Shown here in pieces: positions 39,371-52,580 of a DNA stretch of 53,500 nt. This stretch comes from Chrysomallon squamiferum (lineage: Eukaryota; Mollusca; Gastropoda; Neomphalida; Peltospiridae). Both the position numbers and the translations under genes were made by a program. The notes below the pieces were generated by a model. The model saw only the letters and a list, made by a program, of their open reading frames with translations, did not search any database and was not told the DNA's origin. The stretch is taken from positions 943,073 to 996,572 of the forward strand of contig CM022669.1 in NCBI GenBank assembly GCA_012295275.1. Direction: 5' to 3'. How positions within the stretch are numbered: position 1 is the first letter of the stretch; each line of letters starts with the position of its first letter.

Positions 39371-42300
39371 AGTAATTAAAACACTGAAATCACTATTTTA
39401 AATATTATTGCTGTGAAATTTGATTCAGTAAAATATCAAAATAAAACCTTTACCAAAATATGCAAAAACATTTACACAAAAGAATAATAATAATAATAAT
39501 AATTAAACACTTGTTTTAAAATGTGATCCTACTTGCCAAATTAACATATTCATATTTTTGATATAATTTACATATTTACTTAATTCAAGAAATATTAATT
39601 TTCATGAAAAAATAATAATATCAAAACCAAGAATGTATTTTTTTTTTTAAAGACAATTGTTTAAAAGGAAATAATTAAATTTTGTTGTGAAATAATTAAT
39701 AGTTTTAGACAAGAAAAACAAATTAATTAAATAAATAAATCTGTGTACTGTTTCTAAAGTGACAGAGTTCACTAGAAAACAGTATCGTGAAAAACAGTAA
39801 ACCTTTGTACAGATTATTCATTTTGTGTAGGCAGTCGGGGGTGGGTGTGTCCTTTAGCACAGAATATTAATATTATAAATTTGACTCAGTAAGATAAAAT
39901 ACAGGTAAATATTACAGCAAGTAACTGAAACAAACGTAATTTCTGAATTCAGTGTATTTGATTCTGACAGAACATTTAATGGATAGCCTCAAATGGAGCA
40001 TGTTACCAGTTTGACATAAGCCTGAAGACTTTTTCAATGTGACTGTTCTGAAATACACTGTTAAATATGACTTTTTCTGAAATATAGTTTTAATGTGACT
40101 ATTCTGAAATACAGTGTTAATATGACTCTTTCTGAAATATAGTTAAAATGTGACACTTTGAAATACACTGTTAATATAACTGTTTAGAAATAGTTTTAAT
40201 ATGACTGTTTTGAAATACAGTTTTAATATGACTGTTTTTGAAATACACTGTTAATATGTCTGTTTTTGAAATATAGTTTTAATATGACTGGTTTGAAATA
40301 CAGTCTTAATGTGACTGTTCTGAAATATAGTTTTAATATGTTTTTGAAATATAGTGCTAATATGACTGTTTCTGGCATGTAGGGTCACAAATGAAAATAA
40401 TGTTTTACTATTTCAGTTTACTTTCTGTATTTATTTTACATTAAATAATGAATCTAACATTTGTAATAAAAAAAAGGAGATTAAAAAAATGGTTCAGGGT
40501 TATAAAAGACACTGTACATAATTGTGGTGTGCATAATTAACTGTGTACATTATCACATAAAAATGAATTGCATAGATGTAAAACATATAAACAAGAAACA
40601 AAATGTCCTATATCAGACTGCATTTGTAAACAAGAAGTAAGCAAGCAGTACATCATGTCACATACAAATGATTGTTTCTGATTTCTAGTATGACAGAAGC
40701 TAAGCAATTACAAAGGCTTAAACTGACTGAATGTTGAAATGTGTATTATCTCAGTCAGTGGGAAAAAAAACAAATGGTAGACGTTAAAATAAAAAATTTA
40801 CACATTACTCTAAGTCACAAGATTACAATTTGAATTTCAAAAAATCTAATTTACATATAAGTGTCAGTGACAAAATTTCAAGTTGTGATTTAAATAAAAA
40901 TAAATTAAATTTTTGTATTTGGTTCCAGACCGATAAATCTGAGAACTTCAGTCCAGTTCCAGCTGAATGAGATTTCTGTGCATGATTCATAATGTGAGTC
41001 GTTTTTCTGTACAAAGTTTGATTTACTTTAAATGTGTATATTAGACTGATAGTAGATCAAACAAAATTGTGCCAAAATTGCATTTACACTCAGTGTTTTT
41101 CTCCAAACTATCCTATTTTCTTCTTTAATACAACTTTAGATTCATTTTATATTATGTAGTTTGATTCATTTTACAATATTTATCGTATTTGATTATTTTA
41201 TACAACTTTAAATTTAATTCAAAATGCATGGTATTTGATTCATTTTACAATATTTATCATATTTGATTTTTTCATACAACTTTAATTTGATTTTATAACA
41301 TTTTATTTATTTTTACAGTATTTATCATATTTGATTTTTTCATACAACTTTAATTTGATTTTATAACATTTTATTTGTTTTTACAGTATTTATCATATGT
41401 GATTTTTTCATACAACTTTAATTTGATTTTATAACATTTTATTTGTTTTTACAATATGTGTCCCTGATGTTGCTGATGAAGTTCTGTTACTTACAGAGCA
41501 GTGTTGGTGAGGCCAGCACTCGGAATAAAACTTGTCATTCACTCATTTCTAAATGTAACATCTGTCTGGATTTAATGGGAATAGGAATAATATCAGTCTA
41601 AATTGCCTTTAGAAAAATTAATCACTTCTTTTGCTATGGTTACAAAAAGATATCTGTCATACTGAATTATGACATAATAAATAAATAGTATCTACAATAA
41701 TACAGGTACTAATACTGGAGCTGGTGTCTAATGAAAAGCTATGTACAAACTGTATAAAGTGCAGTAAGTCACTTAACCTGAGTGCAATCAGTCAATACTG
41801 TTCAATTTGTTAAAAACTAGAAAATAAAATTTATAAACATGTAATAACAGTAACATCTTTTAAAACCATATCATGCCTCTCAGTTTCTTTTTATTTCATA
41901 AATTTGTTAATTTTACATAGTTAAATTTTTATTACAACTAACTATTTATTTCTATTTCTTTCTTTTTATTAAATAAAATTGATCATTATTATCAAATGTT
42001 TGCATATGTTTTTTATTGGATATTTTTTGTTGTTGTTTTGTGTCTTTTTTGTTGTCGATTTTTTAAATTATTTGCTAGTTTTTATTATTGCAGTATTATA
42101 CTTTTAGATTATACTTAATTATAAACTGTATTTTTAATAATATTAAATCTAATAAAATAAAAGAAACATAAATAAGGTAGTAACAAAACTAATATTATAT
42201 ATAATAAAACTATAAATATACAGAAAAATTAAATATTTTTAGCTTGTATAATGACTAATTATTATGTCATGGAAGACAAGAAAAGTAAATTAATACTGAG

Positions 42301-44198
42301 TCATAATAAAGAAATTAATAACATTTTGTGACTAAAATGCATAGATGATAATGATATGATATCCACAAAGTTTTCTGCTACCTTACCAAAAAGCCATAAA
42401 AGACTGAATCATTGTATTTGAATCAAGCCAGCCAAAAGATGAATAAAAACTAATAATATTGTATCTCTCATTCTTCCCTGCTTGAAAAACATCACAACAC
42501 GAAATAACAGAATTTACACATCAATAATTGTTAAGAGATTTTGTTTAAACCAAGTAAATATAACCATACAAAACAAAACAAAAAGAACAACAAAACAAAA
42601 ACGATTCTGTGGTAACTTAAACGTAATATTAAATGTGAGTTCAGAAAACATATGTAGACAATACATAGCACCTTGACAATGTTCATAACTTTTTACTTTT
42701 ATTATATTTTATAATAATTTACTGACAAAAGCCTCTTGAACAAATGGTAAAGTAATTTTGCTATTTCTCAACTTTGAATCTATTTTTTAATTATTTACTT
42801 TCATGTTTTTCTTTTATTGATTATGTAAAATTTTCTAGATGTTGCAGGTTTATCAAAATATAAAATTCAGTACAAGTACAATATGTGAGTATTTAAATGT
42901 AAAGACCAATCAATTTTAAAATGTACAATTTTTAGATCAATTCTAAGTATATAAATACAAAACTAAATTAATTAAATGTAAAAAATAATAATAATAAATA
43001 AATTATGAGATATGTTATAATATCAAACTATACAGAAATGCTAAGTACATTATTACAAACTTTATTTTTAACATGCCTACCAGGTATCACAAAAATAATA
43101 ATAACAGTGACAGTCTTTCAATCATTATTTTGTTCATCAAAAGTTTTGATGCATACCCTTAAATTATAAAGAAAAAAATTCTAAATTTAAATAATAATAA
43201 TTCCCAAATATTTAAAATACTTGGTGTGTTTTAATATTTTTCTTTGTTTTTCTAAACGACAGTCACTGAAATATTTTTTTAATTAAAAATGTTTAAAATA
43301 TTAGTAAACCACAAAAGCTAATAAATTAATTTTTAAAACAAAGAAGAAAAACTGAGATCATCTATGACAAATATATGATAACTGTGATAACACCTAGTAC
43401 ATGCATAAATAACAACAATATTCACATTGCACGTCGTATGATATGCTTAAAACACTAATGGCTAAAACCATTCAACTTAAATTACACTCACGTGTTAATA
43501 TCTGTGTGAAAACAAATTCATTATTCAAACATCTAGTCACACCCATTATGTTCTCAAACATAGTGTCGCTTTTAAACTAATCCACTGGAATTGTTCTTTC
43601 AAACTGACATGTCTGATCTACCAATAGAAATAACTCTTTCAAACTGACATGTCTGATCTACCAATAGAAATAACTCTTTCAAATTGACATGTCTGATCTA
43701 CCAATTGAAATAACTCTTTCAAATTGATTGACCTGAAATTGTCAATGACAAAATCTTTGATTCGCTTTAACTTATATAATACCAAATTTCTGAAAAAAAA
43801 TTAATTCAAGCATATTTCATTTTTAATAAAAAATGAATCTGAATTCTGTTAGACTATAGAAAAGAATAAATTTTGATTTACTACATGTGTTACATAAATG
43901 CCACTGGTTTATTTGTACAATTTCTCAATCAGTAACAATTGATGATAATTACTTATTGACACTGGACATAAAACAGTTTTTTGTCTAAATTTTAAGATTT
44001 CATTACTAAAACCTCCAATATCATACATCTCTTATAATAAAACAATTATTGCTGTGCTTTCTTTTCTGCAAAATAAAAGAAAAAAAAAAGTGAAGTTGTA
44101 TGAATGAAAATTAAATTTCACACTTCAGAAAAATAAATATTGCTTAAAAGAGACACAGCTGAATGAGACTCAGTCAGCTGTGAAGTAATGTGATGTTT
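39371..44198. other. AT-rich intergenic DNA with three small tandem arrays
   Basis: No gene is recognised over this stretch. Tandem arrays are seen at about 40,030-40,375 (28-30-bp units, TGACTGTTCTGAAATATAG core), 41,185-41,460 (68-bp units starting near 41,251, 41,319 and 41,387) and 43,591-43,730 (40-bp units starting at 43,601, 43,641 and 43,681). The part nearest 44,198 may hold 3' untranslated sequence of basonuclin; a minus-strand AATAAA lies at 43,908-43,913, but such hexamers are common by chance here. Confidence 0.65.
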
Positions 44199-44272
44199 TC
44201 AGTGTCCATCTTCATCACAAGAATCCACTGTATCTTGTTTTTCCAGTTCCAGACTTGCTCTGTCTGGCTGTT
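44199..44272 (-). other. Possible alternative terminal exon of basonuclin
   Basis: The minus strand has a pyrimidine-rich tract and a TTGAC branch-like site, then an acceptor-like AG at 44,274-44,273. After two bases there is a 23-codon acidic open stretch beginning QPDRASLELEK and ending DEDGH, followed by TGA at 44,201-44,199. Base composition is clearly richer in G and C than the flanks. A donor-like GTGAGAGT inside the main exon (GT at 46,825-46,824) is phase-compatible, but using it would remove all zinc fingers. Another frame is also open for about 32 codons, so the coding reading is not proven. Confidence 0.25.
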
Positions 44273-44440
44273 CTACATTCAAATGTCAAGAAGGCAGTGA
44301 GAAACAAGCATAACACATCTACATAAACATCAGATTGCTTCATCACCTACCAATGGCACTTTGTGCATGCATCGTTGCATAATCATACTAAATACTAAAT
44401 CTTGCATATTCTTTCTAAATTGCTAAAACTTGCATATATT

Positions 44441-44809
<369 letters not shown>

Positions 44810-44906
44810 GGTAAACAAAAGTAAATAAAATAAAATAAAATAAAATGAATAAAGGAAACAACAAAAAATAATTTTAAAAAGTGATCATGTGGTCATGTTA
44901 TTCTGG

Positions 44907-47411
44907 TCAAGACAGCCCATTGGCTTTTTCTGTGATTGGCAGATGTCGATGTAGGTTGTCGTTGACGATGTGTCTGCTGCGACTCTTTCTTGTAGAGAAG
45001 ACCTTGTCACATCCTGACACAGTACATCGGAACATCTCTCGCGGGTGGACCAGCTCAAGGTGTTCCTTCAGAGCCAGGTTATCTCTGAACTGACTCTTAC
45101 AGACATGACAGATGACAGCCTCCTTGCTATCACTCTGTTCTTCTTCCTCAGCTCCACCAGCACTCCCCTCATCTTCCTCATCTTCTGAGTGGCATTCAGA
45201 TCCTGCAGATCCTGACCCAGTGGAGGCTGCATGCCCATTCCGCTTCACTGAGTCTTGTTCCACAAATTCAGGTCCATACAGTGACTGAAGAACATTGTCA
45301 CGAAGATTCTGCATGCTGTTGTTGTCTTCTTCTTCCTTGCAGTCACCAGAAGACATCAGTTTACGATGGAGATTCAGATTTGAAGAGTGCCGGTCTCGGC
45401 TTCTCTTGGAAGGAAATGTGGCATTACATCCCTCCACACTGCATGGATGCATCAGCTTCAGGTGGACATTCTGAAAGTGCACTTTGACTCCAAACTGATT
45501 CTGAAAAATTTTACCACAGGTAGGACACTTGCGGGGATTGTCTTTGTCCAGTGGCACATCAAAACTCTCTGTGTCAGCAAGACTTCCTCCATCATCTGAA
45601 GAATGAGAGAAGTTTGATTCTTGATCTGAACATCCATTAGGAGAACAAGGACTCTCTTCCTGTCTTCCAGAGTTGTTCAAGCTGATTAGACCTTGAATGC
45701 TTTCAGGGCATGGTGAACTGGACAACAGAGAAGCTATTTTGGGGAAGTTGGATGAATTTCGTTTTCTTGTTGTGTAACGGTTTCTCTTCTCAAGTGGTTT
45801 GTCTTCGGCTGTTCCTTTCTTTGAATCTGAATCATTCACTGCTTCATCTTCACACTCTTTTTCCTGGACCACCCCTTCAGAGGATCCAGTCTTAACACAA
45901 GGTGGATCAGACTGGCCATTTGAATCCACTTTTCCATCAGAATGTGACGATCGATGACTTTGTGATGAAGCTTTGCTCCCAGATGGATCTCTGTCATCAG
46001 AGTTATCATCACTCATTACGTACATCTCCTCCATCTGAGCACAACGAGTTGGTGCATTACTCTTCCTGCGACTTCCTCCACGAGGGTTACCTCCATCCTG
46101 TTTCCCTTCCTCATCTTCCTCCTCTTGTTTCTTTGCAACTGGTTCGGTTTTCACATGATTGCTGAGATCAGTTGGACCTTCTTCTTGGTCTGCAGAATCT
46201 TTTGATTCATCATCATCAAGTTTGGGTTTCTTCTCTGGTGTATGAAGGAAAGCAAGCTGGTTGGTCATATTGACAAAGAATGCTGCATCAGGTCTGATGA
46301 GGCTCTGAGAGTCAAGAGGTGATCCCTGGGGCAGCAGGGACTGAGGGACCACCATGGAAGGAGGGCTGCTACCCAGGGCACTGTTGTTCATTCTGGACTC
46401 ATCATCTTTCCGTTTCTGTGGCATGTGCAGTTTAGGGTTTGGGTTGGCACTGTGGCGATTACGACTTCGTCGCGAACTGAACATCATGTTGCATCCATCA
46501 ATAGAACATTTATGCATCTCTTTCAGGTGGACAGCACTGTAATGAATTTTCAGAGCACCTTTGTCACAGAATGTTTTGTTGCAAGCTGTACACAGAACTC
46601 GCTTCTTTCCATTGGGACCAATCAGTGTTTGACCAAATCCTGCAGCTGGTGTCCACTGTCGTTTTATGGGATTGGTTGGCTTTCTTGTGTGCCTGGCAAA
46701 TTTCCTGTCATTGTCTGATGTCATGGAGTCATCTTTGTTGGAGTAATCTATAGCCCCAAAAGAACTTTCATCACTGTTGATGTCATCGTCATCAGAAACT
46801 GCAATGCCAACAACACCACTCTCACTTGCTTCATTGTTCTTATGAAGCTGGTTTGGTGACGATCCTGACTGGATGGATGTTGGCGTTGTACTGAGATTTT
46901 TGGGGCTGTCATTTGGGGACTGCATTGGCATCGACTTGTCCATGGTCCCTGGACTCACCGAGGGACTTGCCTGGTCACGCCTGTACTCAAAAGGCTGCAT
47001 TGTCTGGAGGCGACCAAGAGGAGAGCCAGCTGGCTGTGGGGTAGAGGTAGGCAGGGTCAAAGGTCGCACTTCATGTGATGGAGAAAAACATGGCTGGATA
47101 GGAGATGGTGTCATCAATCGGTTGCCAGGAGCAGCAATAAATGGCAGCCGTCCTGCAAAAATGGGTGAACGGGCACTGAATGGCCGCACTAAAGCTTGAG
47201 TCATGTTGCTTCGCTCTATGAACTTCTTGATCTCCGAGTCAGCCCTGGTGGCCTGCTTGCTGTACAGTTCATGTTTACCTTTTGTGTCATCCAGAATGAT
47301 TTCCTGGGCTATAGCCTTTGTTTCACCAAACCTCAGAAACTGCTGAATGATCAAAGTTTCCTCTTCACGTGATGCTATGGACCACTTGTCCAGCACCCGT
47401 CCTGAGGGCTC
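44907..47411 (-). CDS. bnc: Basonuclin/Disco-type zinc-finger transcription factor, last exon
   Basis: Codes the C-terminal 834 residues of a nuclear transcription factor. The exon opens after a TTTTCCAG acceptor (AG at 47,413-47,412) with EPSGRVLDKW and FLRFGETK, both typical of basonuclins, and ends at TGA 44,909-44,907. Three pairs of C2H2 fingers lie at about exon residues 268-330 (CTACNKTFCDKG, then CNMMFSSRRSRNRHSANPN), 624-686 (CPTCGKIFQNQFG, then CNATFPSKRSRDRHSSNLN) and 762-828 (CHVCKSQFRDN, then CDKVFSTRKSRSRHIVNDN). The paired layout with SRxRH and Asn-rich second-finger ends is diagnostic of the family. Between pairs 1 and 2 are a PTDLS motif (CtBP-type), VKTEP (SUMO consensus form), acidic/serine stretches and a basic KRNRYTTRKR cluster, probably nuclear targeting. 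GC content is well above the surroundings. Vertebrate basonuclins also have three pairs; orthology to BNC1 or BNC2 is not implied. Confidence 0.95.
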   Translation of the reverse strand, partial: EPSGRVLDKWSIASREEETLIIQQFLRFGETKAIAQEIILDDTKGKHELYSKQATRADSEIKKFIERSNMTQALVRPFSARSPIFAGRLPFIAAPGNRLMTPSPIQPCFSPSHEVRPLTLPTSTPQPAGSPLGRLQTMQPFEYRRDQASPSVSPGTMDKSMPMQSPNDSPKNLSTTPTSIQSGSSPNQLHKNNEASESGVVGIAVSDDDDINSDESSFGAIDYSNKDDSMTSDNDRKFARHTRKPTNPIKRQWTPAAGFGQTLIGPNGKKRVLCTACNKTFCDKGALKIHYSAVHLKEMHKCSIDGCNMMFSSRRSRNRHSANPNPKLHMPQKRKDDESRMNNSALGSSPPSMVVPQSLLPQGSPLDSQSLIRPDAAFFVNMTNQLAFLHTPEKKPKLDDDESKDSADQEEGPTDLSNHVKTEPVAKKQEEEDEEGKQDGGNPRGGSRRKSNAPTRCAQMEEMYVMSDDNSDDRDPSGSKASSQSHRSSHSDGKVDSNGQSDPPCVKTGSSEGVVQEKECEDEAVNDSDSKKGTAEDKPLEKRNRYTTRKRNSSNFPKIASLLSSSPCPESIQGLISLNNSGRQEESPCSPNGCSDQESNFSHSSDDGGSLADTESFDVPLDKDNPRKCPTCGKIFQNQFGVKVHFQNVHLKLMHPCSVEGCNATFPSKRSRDRHSSNLNLHRKLMSSGDCKEEEDNNSMQNLRDNVLQSLYGPEFVEQDSVKRNGHAASTGSGSAGSECHSEDEEDEGSAGGAEEEEQSDSKEAVICHVCKSQFRDNLALKEHLELVHPREMFRCTVSGCDKVFSTRKSRSRHIVNDNLHRHLPITEKANGLS

Positions 47412-47555
47412 CTGGAAAACACAAACAGTTTTATCTTAAAGTACCAGTATTACTGTTAACACTTTACACTTCAAAATAAATTACTCCCAATTAAAACTGA
47501 AAGCAAAACCAATCCATAACACAACACAAATAAAACATTTATACAAATTGTGTGA

Positions 47556-47586
<31 letters not shown>

Positions 47587-48723
47587 AGTATGTATGTTAG
47601 TGTATGTGTATATACATGTATTTATATGTAAATGTATGTGTTTTATTATGTATGTCTACAGTTACGTATGTAATTATGTATGTATGTAATGTAGACAGAC
47701 AAGCATTATGTAAGACAATAAATGGTTTGTAGTTAAAAGAAGATAAGTAATCAGTGGATATCAAGTTTTTCTGTCACACAGGCTGCCTGGACAATGATGG
47801 CCCTGTCCACAAGACAGCTGTTTTAACAAGATAAGAAAAAACTCACACAGCCCACGACTCCAGCTCATAAATACACTGTTGTTTGGTTGTAAAAATAAAC
47901 ACAGCCAATTCTCTAACTTGTGTTTACAATGTAATGCTATTCTAATTTGCCAAACATAAATGATTAGTAAATATTCTAACATTAAGTAAATGTCACATAT
48001 TTTGTTTTCTAGTTGGTTTGGCTTTTTAGGATTTATTTAATTTTTTTCATTTTATCACTGTTCTTTTTTATGGGGGTGGGGAGGCATTTGTTTGTTTGTT
48101 TGTTTGTTTACTGGGATGTTAGAAAGGAAACCTGCAACTAGTAGCTATCAGTCACCGGGAAGAAATATTTAATAACTATTTTTCACTTGTGTCATAACCT
48201 TTAATAAAGAAGCCGTGAGTCACTGGGAAATAATGATACATTAATTTCTAACTGGAATTTTATAAAATGTGTATCACAAAATTCATAACCACTAATCCAG
48301 TTAGGATGCACATATATATATATATATTAATTACATTAAAATAAATTAATTAATTAATACACAAACAAACAAAAACAAAAAAATAAGTAAATTTAAAAAA
48401 TAAATAAATAAACTCTTTCAATTTATACAAAATCCATCTATAATCAGAATTCTGTATAAAAATGTATCTGTGCAGGACAGTGAATCTGTAAGTTGAACTG
48501 GTCAAAACACACTTATCATAAAAATAATTTAAAACTTTAGAACATTTTCAAATATTTTCAAATATTTTATCTATGTATTTATTATTATCCAGAAATAATG
48601 GAAGTGACCTATTTCTAAACAGAACAGGCTGATATCTGAACAGACATACATGATACACACATTATTACAGGAATCATGAATGATATCCAGCTGGATATAC
48701 TCACAGGAATTAGTTAAATATAA

Positions 48724-48774
<51 letters not shown>

Positions 48775-49462
48775 ATGAATCAATCAATCAAAATCATTCA
48801 TATGAAAGAAGAAAAAATGAAAAAAGCAAACAAAGAAGAAGAAAAAAATTAAATATACACGTCCAAAGACTAGTTCACATTAAACTACTTTTTTTTTTTT
48901 TTTTTTTTTTAAAAAAGGAAAGAAAGAATGTGGAGAACTGGTGTTGCCATGGTAACAGAGCTGACAGGCAGAAGGTGTATCAGGACAGGTAACACAGCAG
49001 GAAGACAGAGAGAACAGCGCACACAGCTGCCACTAGCAGCAGTCTGCCTGCGTGGCACCCAGCCAACTCTCCCCTCTCTCTGTGACAGTCTCATTTACCT
49101 ACTTGTAAATAAATTCTTCCAGTTCTCTTTTTAAAAGTCTCATTTCAAACACTCAGTGAAAACAGAAAAAAAAAAAAAAAAAAACGAATCCAAAATGATA
49201 TCTTGAATCTTCATGTACTTAACATTGTAACAGATAGTTTGCACAACAACAAATACATATATATCTATATATATGTTCGGATATATGTATCTGTATGAAT
49301 GTGTATGTATATTTGAGAAGAAACAACAACATGCCTGTATGAAACAACATGAAACAATGGTAAATCATATTTTCTAAAGACAACTTTAGGAAAAACAAAT
49401 TAATTAAAAAAAGATTCTTTTTTCAAATTGTAGTTTAAAAGTTTATGACAAATAACAAGAAC

Positions 49463-49518
<56 letters not shown>

Positions 49519-49697
49519 TAATAACAACACAATAAACAAATAAATAAATAAAATAAAATTAATAGATAAATAAACAAACAAACAAATAAAATTAAACAAA
49601 TAAATAAACAAGCAAACAAACAAACAAGGTAAGTAAGTAATCAAGTAAGTAAATAATGTAATTATTAATTAAAATAAATAAATAAATATGGTCAAAC
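47412..49697 (-). other. Basonuclin intron with a GC-richer island
   Basis: The intron runs from donor CAG|GTTTGA (GT at 49,697-49,696) to the TTTTCCAG acceptor before the last exon. It contains GTAT-type repeats (47,560-47,600), an (AAAT)n run (48,718-48,776), poly(T) and poly(A) runs (48,890-48,911 and 49,167-49,183) and an (AAT)n run (49,462-49,515). Between 48,925 and 49,100 the sequence is clearly richer in G and C than the rest. No coding exon can be supported in it. Confidence 0.8.
48718..48776. repeat. (AAAT)n tetranucleotide microsatellite
   Basis: A pure run of AAAT units of about 58 bp within the basonuclin intron, ending in a short AATC run. Open frames across it are repeat products. 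Confidence 0.95.
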
Positions 49698-49936
49698 CTG
49701 TAGGATGTAGCCTCTAGCATAATCTTCATAGGACCAGCCGAATCCATGCAGGACCTGCAGAACCTCTTCGTGTTGAAGAACACTAAACAGTCGGTCTAAG
49801 AGAATCTTCAGTCTCACTGGAGTCGCGTGTGCACCATACAGCATCAAACTTGCGATGTCAAACACGATGTTGGGCTGAACAACTTCAACGTTCATGCCAA
49901 GGTTAAGAAGATGTTGATATCCAAGTTTGTCCAGAG
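49698..49936 (-). CDS. bnc: Basonuclin, internal exon (N-terminal conserved region)
   Basis: A 239-bp exon flanked by TTTGTTTCAG acceptor (AG at 49,938-49,937) and CAG|GTTTGA donor. It starts in phase 1, so a G from the preceding exon would complete an alanine codon. It ends on a codon boundary that joins in frame to EPSGRVLDKW of the last exon. The 79 complete codons read [45 protein letters not shown] and GYILQ, the hallmark helical region N-terminal to the fingers in basonuclins. In vertebrate basonuclins the preceding sequence is a cysteine-rich segment ending HGWVAHA. I found no such exon between here and the right edge, so the 5' end of the gene lies outside. Confidence 0.93.
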
Positions 49937-51067
49937 CTGAAACAAACAATAAAAAATAATTCATTTATGTATTAAAAAGTAATAATGCCATCACTGTCAG
50001 TTATTCCACTTCTTTGCAGCGTATTATTAATGTAATCCATGTGTCACCACACATTTAACTTGAGACAAAACAAATGTTGTCTGTTTGATACAATGAATAA
50101 ATATGCAGGCCTTTTATGTAATAAAACTATGATAGAAAACAAAATCTCAATTTACAGCCTTTATCTACATAGACTTCTGTAATTTTTCAGAATAATGAAA
50201 AAAATGATAACCACAAAAATGTGTATCAGTGTCTGCAGTTGAAATAATTCTGCATTTGTAGTATTAACGAACTTTTACACTGGACATAGACATTATTCTT
50301 ATTTATTTGTATGCAAATGATGGAAGAAATACAATGAGACAAAGGCTGGTAGGAATAATGATGACATAACTGCACACTCATGACAAGCAAACTGGTGACA
50401 AGTTCTGAAATGGGTTAATGTTGATCAGTGTATATGAACAAACAACAGTCAAAAATAGTGTGTAAAACACTGAACAACTGTTCAGAGTTACTTTTATCAT
50501 AAAGTCTTTCTCAACAACGTAACTTTGTTCCATGCCCCTTCACTGCCCTGTCATTTCTGTGGCAGATTGGGAAAACTTCATTATTCCAATTAAGGAAGCA
50601 GATAGTGTCTTACATAATCTCACAAAGTCTTAAATTTGTTAATCTTGTCCTATGAACTCAAAAGATTACAAACATGGTTTTGTCTTTCACTGGTGACCTG
50701 CAGATGGCCCTGTCTCTGTGAAGGAACCTCTGTTATGATAGACACCTAGGAAACCTGGTCAATTATTGCTGCTGTTTGAAACTATTAGTGGCAAATGTTT
50801 GTATTCTCTGTACACTGGTCATTAGAGTCATGTATCGGCCATATTGACAGTTACTAACTGCAGACAAACAAATATCATTAACATCCTGTGGTAGCTGTGA
50901 AAACAACAACGCAGCCTTCAGATTCTTCTTAAATACTATAATATTCTTTATTTCTCTATTTAACTTCCTCAGTCCAATCACAGTGATCAAGTTAACATTG
51001 GGTGTTTTATGATAATTAGCAATTTTTTATGATGCTCTACTAAACATTTTCTGAAAAAAAAAAATAT

Positions 51068-51073
51068 TTGTGT

Positions 51074-51140
<67 letters not shown>
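51068..51140. repeat. (GT)n microsatellite
   Basis: A nearly pure GT run of about 70 bp with two TCTGTG-type interruptions, in the upstream basonuclin intron. Confidence 0.95.
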
Positions 51141-52239
51141 TCTATGTGTATGCATATTTTCAAACAGACAAAAAGTCAAGTAATCATAACTAATTTGTTT
51201 CAAAATAAGTTTCTTTTTTATTTATTTACATGACAAAGGAAAAAGGATTCTGGAGGCTTCCATACTGAACAAAGCACTATGGGTACCAAGATGTGCAGAA
51301 ATGTCAAAGCTAATCACAGAAAGGTTAAATTCCTTCCCAGACAGAAACAGCAAACTGAGTGTCCAGACTAAAGATGGGTGAAGAAGACTGGTAGTTGTGT
51401 GGTCAGACAAATGTCACAAATACCAGAGACAATCACGTTCCACACCTCAAAAAAACCTGGAGTCTTTACACCATGTGTAGTGTCTTCCATCTAAACACAC
51501 TGTCAGAGTTTCCAATAATTACAATATAAAGAATTTAAAAAATAAAAAGTCTTCCCATCAAAAAAAAAACTAAATAAAAACAATATGTAAACACAAGAAA
51601 ACCTACATTTTTAATAAAAAATATGTATAAATATTTAATTGTCAATCTGTGATAACAAAAATCGTTTCTAAGTACACTGCAAAACTGTGTTTGACATCCT
51701 CTAATGTTTGTGTCTGGTATTCTGGTAAACCAAGGTTTAAGAATGTTTAACAGCCACACATTAATTAAATTTCTGTAATTTTTGCCAAACCATTTTTTAA
51801 GCAACAAGCACTGATTTCACCTTCTAGTTCATTAACATATATTAATTAAATGTGGCTAATAAGAAAGTGTGTTTTCATAAACACATTGTGATGAAAAACA
51901 AAACTTGTGTAAATCTCCCACAATCCCTCATCTGTTGACCTTTGACATTGGAAATGTTGTGCCTGTTGGTCTGATAAATGTGACAGGGAAGAACATATTA
52001 GCAGCCAGCAAATGGACGTCTGCCAAAAGTAGGGTGTTATGAAGGTCATGCAGCTGGAATCACATGGACAAGTTTGTTCATTCATTCATCACCAAACACA
52101 GAAAAAAGTAAGAGAAAAAAAGAAAGAAAAGAAATATGAAATAAAACAGACATAAAGCATGGAGAAGAAAAAAAATGATAAAATGCAAGAATAAAAATGT
52201 TTCAGTTTTGTTTTTGTTTTTTTAACAGTGCACTATTAC

Positions 52240-52580
52240 TACAGTTACTAATAGTAATTTTACTTCACTACTTCTACTATCTCTGCCAGTCCTAAAATAT
52301 AATTACTACTATTACTACTACTGCTACTACAATTAATTCATAAACAATTCTAACAGAAAATACAAGTAGATTATTAAATAAACACAGTGATCAATATAGG
52401 ATTAATAATAACAGTAATAGTAGTAATAGTATTGCTAATATTAATACTAGTAATAGTAATATCAGCATTAGCAGTATTAGTAGTATTAGCAGTAGTAGTG
52501 GCAGTAATAACAGTATTAATATTAAATGTAGTAATAGTAATAACAGTATTAACAGCAATAGTAATAGTAGTAGTAACACT
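52240..52580. repeat. Degenerate trinucleotide tract (TAN)n
   Basis: About 340 bp with strong 3-base periodicity (TAC, TAG, TAA, TAT, CAG and GTA units mixed). It keeps one frame open on each strand (Val/Ile-rich on plus, Leu-rich on minus), but this follows from the periodicity, not coding. It looks like an old, mutated trinucleotide microsatellite. Confidence 0.8.

Noticed and set aside
44881-47199. Several plus-strand frames of 60-108 codons opposite the basonuclin exon
   Set aside because: They are antisense shadows of the minus-strand exon, which has recognisable zinc fingers and correct splice sites.
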